From assembly GCF_014805685.1 (NCBI RefSeq), contig NC_060909.1, positions 797,292 through 861,291 of the forward strand: DNA of 64,000 nucleotides. The letters run 5' to 3'. Source of the DNA: Silurus meridionalis (taxonomy: Eukaryota; Chordata; Actinopteri; Siluriformes; Siluridae). A program made the position numbers and the translations under genes. This document shows positions 1-10,600 of the stretch, in pieces (within the stretch, counting starts at the first letter, position 1; each line of letters starts with the position of its first letter). The notes beneath the pieces were generated by a model. That model was not told the origin of the DNA, did no database searches, and was given only the letters and a program-made list of their open reading frames with translations.

Positions 1-669
1 GTCCAACATGAGCTTCTCCATGCTCTTGGCTTTAAGCATGAGCAGAGCCGTAGTGATCGTGACAAACACGTCAAAATCCTTTTCCAAAATGTCAAGCCTG
101 GTGAGCAAAGCAGGAAATTCATTCCCTCAAAAAGCACTTTTTTATATCTGAAACTCTCATGTAGATTTTATTATAATTGTTTTTATTTTTAAGGCATATT
201 GTATATAAAAATATTGAGTCTTGTTAAAAGGGTTGAACACGAATGCTGGTAATCACAATGCTTTATGGTGTGATAGAATTACATGGCATTTTTATAATAT
301 TATTTATAACTTTTCTGATGAACTTGCTCACACAAAAGAAGAAGATATTGCAGTCAAAAGTGTAATTGTGTGATTCATATATTTACAGAAAAAGTGAGAA
401 ATTTTGATATAGAAGACACCAACAATTTAAACACTCCATATGACTACAATTCTGTCATGCACTATTCAAGGTAATTTATTTATTTTTATTATTATATATT
501 TAAGTGCACAATTATAAATGCATATATACTTTGTTGGTCCAGGTGTGCTTTTTCCAGCGACAACAAACCGACCATCATCCCCATACCTGACAATAATGTT
601 TCTGTTGGAGGTGCCCCTGAGATGAGCCCCAACGACATTCTACGTGTTAACAGGCTCTACTGCACTTAA
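1..669 (+). CDS. Astacin-family zinc metalloprotease, 3' part (last three exons)
   Basis: Only the C-terminal part is in the window; the gene begins upstream. Coding exons are 1-100, 389-470 and 543-669, with GT-AG introns and matching phases (1, then 2). The first exon carries the astacin zinc site: HELLHALGFKHEQ, followed by SRSDRD. It supplies three zinc-binding histidines, the catalytic Glu and the family's conserved Glu. The second exon carries TPYDYNSVMHY, which contains the Met-turn and the zinc-coordinating Tyr. The third ends in DILRVNRLYCT and a TAA stop. There is no MAM, CUB or EGF domain after the protease domain, so this is a short secreted astacin of the hatching-enzyme/nephrosin (C6AST) type. 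Those enzymes act on egg envelope or extracellular substrates. All catalytic residues visible here are intact. Family assignment is secure; the exact paralogue cannot be set from the fragment. Confidence 0.93.
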
Positions 670-790
670 ACCAAGCATTTTCAACATCATCAATGTTTCA
701 TTTCTTTCTCAATTTTTTTTGATCATTTTGCTTATAGTTACTACTAACTTTGATGTCATTTTCATTTTTCACATGCACTGATAAAAAGCT

Positions 791-796
791 ATTAAA
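791..796 (+). other. Candidate poly(A) signal of the astacin gene
   Basis: ATTAAA lies about 120 bp after the astacin stop codon, in an A/T-rich stretch, and is followed by an A-rich run. This is a common variant poly(A) signal. Confidence 0.45.
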
Positions 797-799
797 CTG

Positions 800-1815
800 C
801 ATGCAAAAAATCAATGTCTGGATTCGTAGTGTGATAACGTGTGAGCTGTAAACATAAATGCTGCGTGACTCCTGTGCGTAAAGGGTTCAGTGGCTGCTGG
901 GAAATTTAGTCTTAGTCCATAATCCTGACAGAGCAACTCCTCTAATATCCCATACGGATTGTCCTGGGAAGTCAAAAAAAAAAAAGATATTCTCCATTCA
1001 TGGGAGTGACCACCAATGTGAAGCTCAAGAGACCAAAGGGGGGCAGCATCCTCCAAGAGGTTAAAGTGACACTTGCAAAACAAGTGGACACCAATGGCAA
1101 GGTTAGGCTTTGCTGCCCTGATGCTCTCGGTGGTGCAAAAGTCTCTGGTTCATATGTTACTGCAAAAAACTACAGAAAGTGACAATAATTATCTAAAGTA
1201 AATGAATATCTCTTGTGATCAACAAAATCTGCTGTCCTGACTCATTTGGAGTAATGTACGTATCTCTTATCTACCTGATTACAGGTGTGACCACATTGAT
1301 GGGCTTTTTATTATGTACTCAACACTCTTTCCTTATATTTCTATACAAGACTAGTGTGTGTATGATGAGTCATGATATAGATGAAGATCAAGCACTTTGC
1401 CTCAGCGTCAGTTTACACAAGCAGTCAGAGCATTTGCTTTTATTTAGTATTGAATGGTAACGTCGTCCCATTAGCAAAACATTACAGCTTATATCCCGGG
1501 ACTGGCACGTGCATGATAGCAACAATACTTTAGAGTTCCAGGGACCGATTTCTGTGACTGTTTACTTAGCAAACATAAGATATTCCTTTATACCCAACAC
1601 TTGGACTGTTTTGTGTTTTTGATACACTGCACTTTAATCTAACAGTCAACAAGTCCAGTGATAACAATAAATGTAATGTTGTATACAATTATCTTGTGTT
1701 TAATAAAATCATTGAGTAATGTACAGATTCCTTACATCAGATTACTGATCACCCTGCACATATTTACCGATCAGCCTGCACACTGCATTTCTCACAAAGA
1801 CATATATACACTAAG
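800..1815. other. Intergenic, no recognised gene
   Basis: A/T-rich spacer between the astacin gene and the first LINE fragment. It contains a 60-codon open frame (1000-1182, +) with lysine-rich, non-repetitive composition but no recognisable family, no splice context and no partner exon that I could find. I do not call it a gene. Confidence 0.5.
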
Positions 1816-1817
1816 GG

Positions 1818-3500
1818 GTTACACTAAATCGCTTACAAAATTACATCGGCATTCAGGTACAGGCATTAAGCTGGTTTAAATCCTACCTGTCCGATCGTTA
1901 CCATTTCGTAGATTTACATGGAGAGCTATCCAGGCTAATGCAAGTAAATTATGGCGTGCCGCAAGGTTCAGTTCTAGGACCCCTGCTCTTCACAATATAC
2001 ATGCTTCCCTTAGGAAATATTATTAGAAGGCATGGAATTAGCTTCCATTGTTATGCTGATGATACTGAGCTATATATCTCATCTAAACCAGGCGATACAG
2101 CTCAATTAACCCAGATAACTGAGTGTGTTAAGGAAATAAGAGATTGGATGACCCATAACTTTCTACTTTTAAATTCTGATAAGACAGAGATTTTGCTCAT
2201 TGGCCCAAAAGCTAGTATACAGAAGCTCCAGCATCTCAACCTGCGTTTAGACGGATGTTCTGTAACCACTAGTTCAACGGTAAAAGACCTGGGAGTTATT
2301 TTAGAGCAACTTGTCTTTCAAATATCATATCAACCAAGTTACAAAAACAGCCTTCTTTCACCTTAGAAATATTTCTAAGATAAGAAACATGTTGTCCATA
2401 TCTGATGCAGAGAAGCTCGTCCATATAAAATATGATCACATAACCCCGATCTTATCGTCCCTACATTGGCTTCCTGTTAAGTTTCGAATAGACTACAAAC
2501 TATTACTCCTCACTTATAAAGCACTAAATGGTTTGGCTCCCATGTATCTCTCCAGTCTTTTAACACACTACAATTCGCCACGCTCCCTGAGATCTCAAAA
2601 CTCTCTGGGCTTCTAGTAGTTCCTAGAATAGCAAAGTCCACTAAAGGTGGTAGAACATTCTCACATTTATCTCCTAAACTCTGGAATAGTCTTCCTGACA
2701 ATGTTCGGGGCTCAGACACACTCTCCCAGTTTAAGTGTAGATTAAAAACATATCTTTTTAGCAAAACCTACACATAACACACATCGCATATCATAACCTT
2801 GTGCTTCCAGAACATCTGATCACATGCACATTATCAACTTGTGCTGTTAATATCATGAACAGCAGCTACGCTAATTCCTCTCCACTGCTTCTCTTTCTCT
2901 CCCCATCCCGAGACACCCTGAGGTTTGGCCAGCTCCAGTCACCTCCCACCTCGTGATGATTACGGAGCTTTGAAGAAGTAGATGCCGAACTCACAAACAT
3001 CCCGAACCATCTAGAGACGTACCAGTGCCATTTGGATCCCGCTACATGTGTGGAGTTTGACATTGGACCTCCTGGAGTGTTTAAAGGCTCTGGCATGGAG
3101 AAGCTGATGCTGGATCTGTGGTGATCACAAATGCTGAGCTCATAAAACTCGGAGCTACTAACCATATAGACTGTATAAGACTGCAGAAAGAACATCACTT
3201 ATAATCTTATACTCCAGTAATCATGTTAGTTCTCACTCTCCAGTGTTCTGTATTGTTGAAAGATTTATGATCAAACTCTTGATGTCACCCAAATGAGGAT
3301 GGGTTCCCCTTTTGAGTCTGGTTCCTCTCAAGGTTTCTTCCTCATAACATCTAAGGGAGTTTTTCCTTGCCACAGTCGCCACGGCTGCTCATCAGGGATA
3401 AACACACACCATTCACCTTCACTGTTGATTTCTGTAAAGCTGCTTTGAGACAATGTCTGTTGTGAAAAGCGCAATACAAATAAACTTGACTTGACTTGAC
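1818..3500 (+). mobile_element. L2-like non-LTR retrotransposon (LINE), truncated copy A
   Basis: 5'-truncated LINE copy. The reading frame at 1938-2366 carries reverse transcriptase motifs: [12 protein letters not shown] (motif 4 region) and the catalytic YADD box (in FHCYADDTELYI). After a frame break the C-terminal ORF2 region follows (SSLHWLPVKFRIDYKLL, LSSLLTHY, then a WNSLPD-type stretch). A segment present in the other copies (the RLDYCNALLGG region) is deleted near 2415. The 3' untranslated part ends in AAGCGCAATA and a (TTGAC)n tail at 3486-3500. It is inactive because of truncation, frameshifts and deletion. Copies B (20578) and C (18167, -) belong to the same family. Confidence 0.88.
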
Positions 3501-4004
3501 TAAATACAGACACAAACTGCTTTGAACATGACTAGTTTTATTAAAGCTTCATGTACATACCCAGGTGTTTTCTTTTCAAACGTTGATCATTAACTGTCTC
3601 TTTAACACAAAAGTCTTTTGTTTAGAGAGACAGCTTACCCAGACTGCTAACCCAAGGTCAGCACCCAGAGGCTTTTCCAAACACATTCCTGTGAGGTTTC
3701 CTTGTAGAAATATTTCACCGGCTTGATATATTATTAAAGGGGAAAGAAATGACACATTACTATTTAAAAGAAGCCATAAATATTCTTTATTGTGTAATAA
3801 TTTTATCTACATTGATGACTGAATTTCAGGTGATGTGATGGGGTACTTTAGAAGACAGTTGTGTCTAACAGGTGACAGCACTGATATTGTATTCCAGTCC
3901 ATAACAAAACACTGTGATTAGTGTGAATGCGTTCAGGTGGTCCTAAAGATGAGATTCAGAATTGTGTTTACTGTCATGCATCTGAATAAGGTGCTAAATA
4001 AAAA

Positions 4005-4047
<43 letters not shown>

Positions 4048-4634
4048 GCATTTCCCTAAAACATTTCATCAGTATATATATTTTATTCTGTAGTATTTAA
4101 TCTTATTATAGATGTTATTTTAATGTGTTTTCATGGACATGCTCTGGTTTCTCCTCTATGATCTATCCAGAGATATTTACACTGTGGGTTGAGGAATTGC
4201 AGGAATTGCAGGGGGTTTGTGTGGGAGAAATTAATAACACCGAGAGACCTGCTTCACACATTTTGCTCTTGAGTTTCGCATTGTGCAGTAAAAAGAGAAG
4301 GAAAAAGAGTCAGAAATCAGTCTTTTCCCCCTAATGAGAACAGCAGATGTGCTATTCATCCCGGCTGTGCAGATGTTTTGTTGTTAGCTCGGCGCTTTGG
4401 GGGGTTGGGGGGCTCTATCACATCTGTCTCGGTAAACGTGAAGTGTTTGAGTTCTCAGAGATTTCACAACACCAAGAGGCGGAGCTCAGGAGGAAATCTA
4501 ATCCTTCTGCTGTAGGACATTGCGACAAACTGGCGAAGCCCCAGAAAAAGTCCAGGGTGCGGAACTTCTCACTTCTCTCTTGAGCTTTAGTGGATCTCTG
4601 CAGCTCCTGGAGTTCAGATACAGTTTAAGTGAAA
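3501..4634. other. Spacer and candidate 5' flank of CD38
   Basis: Contains a (TTA)n microsatellite and the sequence upstream of the CD38 start codon. I see no TATA box or CpG island, and no other gene. The short open frames here (4125-4334, 4347-4583) have no family resemblance. Confidence 0.5.
4003..4048. repeat. (ATT)n microsatellite
   Basis: About 15 perfect ATT units. Confidence 0.95.
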
Positions 4635-7600
4635 ATGGAAAGTGAAAAGGTTAAACGGCATTCGGGCAGAAACCGAAGGAAATGGTGTCTAATAGGATTC
4701 GCTGTGCTCCTAATTGTGGTTGTGGTCATCGCGATTATTTGCGGAGTAACTGCACAAAACAAATTGCACAGTTTCAGGAAAGTCGTGATGGAAAGGTGTG
4801 AAGAATACCTGCAGAAAAACAGTCACGTGACCAGGTAAGCTGAAGAGCTGTGTGGACTTTGGACACATGATAAAAGTAGTTTAACTTTTTTATTGCAGTG
4901 TTTAAAGTAAAAAATAATTTATTCAGAATTATTAGAAATATATATATAAATTAGAAATATGCCCCCCGGGTGGGCTTTGTTTTCTCTAGTTATTCTGCTT
5001 GTACCGCAGAATCTTGTTAAGATGTTTTTTTTTTCAGATGTTTTATTTGAAGATATTCAAGTTTTTGTACTTAAAAAGCACCTGTTTATTTATTTAATTT
5101 TCTGTTATCTTCTATAATCAAAGTATCAGAAAATCTCGTTTAGTATCAGTAAAAGTTTGTTTATTGTTTTTTCAGTAATAAAATCGAGGTGGACCGAAAT
5201 GCGAGTTTTTTTTTACTTTTATTTTAAATAGAAATGTAAAAGGTTTACTTCAAGTTTACCAGGAATAAAAAAAAAAATAGATGATGTGTTTGGTTTGGTC
5301 GCAGACATGTTCCTCATGCTGACTCATTATTATGTTTGCATTAGATTCCAAGAACTCATTAAGAGTTATTATGCAAGTCTTATTTCATTATAAAAGGTCA
5401 GAACGTATCTTAGATTTTTCAGGTTTAACAGTAAATAATGGACCCGGTACAGATGTTTACACCAGAAGGGTTGATTGGAATATTTTATAAACTGGTTAGT
5501 TGTGTTAAACTGGTTTATTTTTTAGAAAGAAAAAAAAAAACTGGATAAGTGTTGGACATGTTCCAGAGGTTTGAGAAAAACAGTTTTGATGCACTTTCGT
5601 GAATGAATTCTTCCAAGCTTGACCCAATGATGGAGATCTTTAGGCAGATGCTCCCATTATGTCCTTTACTCAGGTTTGATTTTCCTGAAAATGAATGTAA
5701 TTGACAACCCAAATGAATGAAAATAACAGGTGCATGTGGAGAACATTGTCTGCACCATTGCCTCTGTTGTGCAAATTAGTTAAGTTTATTATGCAAATAA
5801 AAAAAAATAGAGGAGGTTCTGATGGACTGTTGCCACTTCACACAACAGTACAGTTAAAAAGTCTAAACCATGAAGCTTTGTTTTGTCTAAATGCTCCACC
5901 GGTGGAAAAAGAAGTCCATTAACATGCTAAAGGGCTGTTGTGAAACTGGGAGTTGCTCCAAGAGGCTACAAAGACTGACATCAACCTCTGCATAAGTTCT
6001 TTTGTCAGCTACATCAATAAGTTCACTGATAAGAGCAAAAGCATTTTCAAATGTGTTTCAACTTGTATAAATTTGTTCATCTCAAACTGACAGAATGCAC
6101 TTTTCATTCAGCTACGGTGAGCCACTGGCTTACAGGTTTTGTCTACCAGAAAGCTTTGAGGAATGCCAAGAGGAACTTTAGAGACAGTGTGGAATCTCAT
6201 CACTAGAGCTCTGGTATCCAGTGAATGTAGAGTGTTCTGTGTGCCATTATAGCCCACAGTGCATTCAGAAAGTGTTCACATCTTTTCACTCTTATTCACA
6301 ATCTGTTGTTTCAGCTTTATGTGTTCAGTATAATTATTTATCGTTTATAAATCAAATTTGTGATCATTATAAACATATTCATATCATTAACAACTGAAAC
6401 ATCACACTGACAGAAGTATTCACACTATTTGCTGAAATTGATCTTAGGTGCATCTCATTTCTTTGGATCAGATTCCAGATGTTGTTTGCTTGCAAATTCA
6501 GCTGATTGAGCATGATCTGAAACAGCACACACCTGACTACATAAGATCTATTTCATATTTTAGAATGCAGATAAGAGCAAATATTGTAGGTTCTCAAGAG
6601 CACAATGGCCCCATAATTCTCACATTAGAAGAAGGTTGGGAAAACCAGGAGTGTTTACCTGGACAAACTGATCAATTAGGGGAGAAGGGCTTTGGTGTGA
6701 GGTGACCAAGAACCTGATGATCAGTCTGGTTGAGCTCCAGAAAGTTAATGTATGGAGATGGGAGAAACTTGCAGAAGTTCATCCTTCACTGGTGTGGGCT
6801 TTTGGCAGAGTAACCAGATAGAAGCTTTTCTTCAGTCTATGACAGGTTGGATTTATTGTTTTGGCTGATTGCTTTTATTTTCTTCATACTGAGTTAGAAT
6901 CTGAATGTGACCAAACTTAGTGTGTCAACATTATTGTGAAACACTTGTGAAACAGGGTGAGATGTTGATCTGAAGGTTGGAAGCTGCTCTGAATAAGTGC
7001 ATCGGCTAAATGCAAAAAAATGTAAATGTTATATAACAGACAGTCATCTGTGGCTTATTAGATGTTAAATCTGGTGAAAAATGTTGACTTTGACACAGGA
7101 GGCATATATACGCATTCTCTTGCAATTAAAAATATAAAATGTAATACATGTTTTTTTAATTCACACGTCTGTATACACACTTAAACATGTAAACACAGAC
7201 AGTATGATAACTCCTCATTTACACATTCATGCATTCATAAATTTCAAGATTTAAGAGTTCATTTTTATATCTACAGGAAACACTCTGTTACACCATCCAA
7301 TAAATGATCATTCTGTGAGTCTCCGGGACACAATAAAGACTAAGTGAAAGAAAAATAGACATAAATTACAAATGTACAAAGTTACTGTAGTGTAAATACT
7401 AGACACAGAAGTGTGTGATATAAACATGAAGACATGTAAGTCTTGTGAAATTATTCATACATACAATTACAGTGAATTACAAATAATATGATGAACATGA
7501 TGTTTTAGAGGGAGAGCAAAGCGTCGTATTAATGTGATATAATATAGTATAATATAGTTTAATGTAGTGAAGTAGTAACAGTGTCAGGAATCCGCCTGCC

Positions 7601-10600
7601 ACGCCTCCTTCAGAGGCTCCCAAGCACGCAGCGCAAATCGCACACAGCTGAAGCACATTATCCTCTCATTTCCTGCCACCATATAAACCACTCACTCACC
7701 CACATTCCGGGTCCGTTATTAGACGTTCATGCGTGGTTGTGCAGGTTCATGCTGAGTATTCGCTTATGTGCTTCTCCCGCTGCGTGCCTTCTTCGCCCGG
7801 ACTCCTCGCTCACTCCACGGCCGCGTTTGGCTTCCCCAGCGCACCTCGGACTACCGACGCTTCCCCGTCGATTCCCTCCGTGCCGCGCTTCCTCTGTAAC
7901 GCACCGTGGGTAATATAATTGAACTGCCGTTTGCCGGATTGTCCCGAACTGCACGGGTGTTTTGTGTTGGCTGTGCCTTGGTTCTAATAAAGTTTCTGTT
8001 TGCCGTTACTCCGGCTTCCACCTCCGTGCCACGCCTAACAGAATAACGGACCCCTGAATAGGAATATCGGACAAAAAAAAAAAAGGAAAAAAAAAAAAAG
8101 AAAAAGAAGGAGAAAAAGGAAAAGGACATGATCGGGTTAACGCCGTGGTCCCGGCGCGAGCCGTGTCTCGGAGGTCGGGTTCGTTCAGCCGCGGTCAAGC
8201 GGCAGTCAAGCTCCGCCCGGAAAACCCGGAAGCTCGCAGCCGCCGGGCACGCCGGCAGCGCCACGCCCCTTCAGGACGCCACAGGACTCGGCTCGCTTCC
8301 CCGGCAACAGAGCCGAATGGAGGGATTTTTTAAGCAGCGTGGATCGATATGTGGAGTTAAACCCAGCCAGTTATCCCACCGAAGAGGCGAAAATCACCCT
8401 CCACATGTCTCTTCTACCCGAGGAATCTCTCTCCCTTGCCAGAGAGCTGTGGAGCACGATGGCGGGCGTTCAGCTCCTGCACCCAGTTCCTCCAGCTTCT
8501 CACCAGGGAACTCGGGATAACCACAGCTGATCTCCATCTCCTCTCCCCGCTGCTGAGAACGCTGCCTCATCAGAGCTTCCAGGAGGTTACCACGCTGCTT
8601 CAGGCCCTCCAGGTCAGCTCTGCTCCGAAGGTCCTCAAGGGATCTCCGCCGTGCTCCAGGAGATCCAGGCTGGCTCTGTTTCATTCCAGGACCTCCAGGA
8701 GCTCTCCGCTCTGCTCCAGAACCTTCCGTGGGTCCAGCTCCGCTCCTGTGTCCCGAGGAGAGCTCCGCTCCGCCCCCAGGACCTCCGTGACTGCTTGGCT
8801 CCTTCCCAAGACCTCCATGAATGCTCGGCTCCGGCCCCAAGACCTCCGTGAGTGCTCGGCTCTATACCTGGACCTCCAGGAGGGCTTTGCTGGCCCCAGG
8901 TCTCCAAGGAGAGCCCAGCTCCGCTCCAGGTCTCCAAGGAGAGCCCAGCTCCGCTCCAGGTCTCCAAGGAGAGCCCAGCTCCGCTCCAGGTCTCCAAGGA
9001 GAGCCTGCTCCACTCCAGGTCTCCAAGACAGCTCCGCTCCGCCCAGGTCTCCAAGAGAGCTCCGCCCGCCCAGGTCTCCAAGAGAGCTCCGCTCCGCCCA
9101 GGTCTCCGAAGAGAGCTCCGCCTCCGCCCCTGAGCGACCCCGTGAGCTCCGCTCCGTCCCTGAGCGACCCCGTGAGCTCCTCTCCGTCCCTGAGCGACCC
9201 CGTGAGCTCCTCTCTGTCCCTGAGCGACCCCGTGAGCTCCTCTCCGTCCCTGAGCGACCCCGTGAGCTCCTCTCCGTCCCTGAGCGACCCCGTGAGCTCG
9301 GTCCCGCTCCAGAGAGTCCCCGAGAGCTCGGTCCCGCTCCAGAGAGTCCCCGAGAGCTCCGCCTCACCCAAGGGACCCCCAGAGCTCTCAACTCACCTCC
9401 AAGACTGCGAAGGAAGTCGTCCTGCTGCCCCGGCTCCACCGGCGACGGTTCGCCCCACTGTCTCCTGAGGCGATGCCATCTCTCGCTCCCCAGAGCTCTC
9501 CACTCCACTCCAAGACTGCGAAAGGGAAGTCGTCCTGCTGCCCCGGCTCCACCAAGACGACGGTTTGCCCCACAGTCTCTCTGAGGGTGATGCCATCTCG
9601 CTCCCCAGAGCTCTCAACTCCGCTCCGAGACTGCGAAAGGGAAGTCGTCCCGTTGCCCCCGGGCTCCACCGAAGACGACGGTTTGCCCCACAGTCTCTCT
9701 GAGGGTGATGCCATCTCTCGTTCCCCAGAGCTCTCAACTCCGCTCCGAGACTGCGAAAGGGACGTCGAGCCGCTGCCCCGGACTACATCCGAAGGCGACA
9801 GCTCGCCCCACAGTCTCCCAAGAAGTGACGGCTCGCCCCACGAGCACTCAGTAGGCGAAACAACGTCACAGACCGTCTCTCTTCCCAAGGGATTCCCAGA
9901 GCTCTCACCTCAGTTCCGGGACTGCGAAAGGGATGACGAACCGCTGCTCCTGGCTTCATCCGAAGGCGACGGCTCGCCCCACAGTCTCTCACAAGGTGAC
10001 GGCTCGCCTCGGGACCCCTCTCACGGTGACATCCTGTCTCCAAGCTCCCTGGACGAAGACAGGTCACTCCTGAGCTCCATGGAGGTTGACGTCGCACCGA
10101 CGAATCCTGACGAGGTCACGACTCAATCGCTGTACTCGGTCAGGGACATCGCTCCATCTCCGGGCTCTGTCCAGAAGGTCGTCCAGCTGGTAAGCCCCGT
10201 CGAGAGCTCTGCCCTGCTTCCAGTAGTCACCGAGGTTGTCTCTCCACTCCAGGTCCCCGTGGATGATGAGGTCCCGTTCCTGTCCTTCCTGGGGAACGCC
10301 GATCCGTTCCAAGTTGCTGCCAGGGACGTCAGGCCGTGTCGGGTCTCCAGGGCTACCGCCTCTCAGCTCCAGACCACCGCAGGGGAGGTCGCTCAGCAGC
10401 CGGGTTTCGCTGAGGGCATGGCTCGCCTCCTGTCTCCGCCGAGGGCGCTGCCCGCCCGGGTCTCCGCAGGGGTCGCCTCCGCCTCCTGTCTCCGCCGAGG
10501 CGCTGCCCGCCCGGGTCTCCGCAGGGGTCGCCTCTCCGCCGCCTGTCTCCGCCCAGGACGCCGCTCCGCCCGGGTCTCCGCAGGGGTCGCTTTCCGCCTC

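Noticed and set aside
1000..1182. 60-codon frame downstream of the astacin gene
   Set aside because: No homology recognised, no splice partner, and the length is expected by chance.
4629..4634. GTG as CD38 start two codons before the ATG
   Set aside because: Non-ATG starts are not expected here, and the ATG at 4635 is in frame and precedes the basic cytoplasmic tail.
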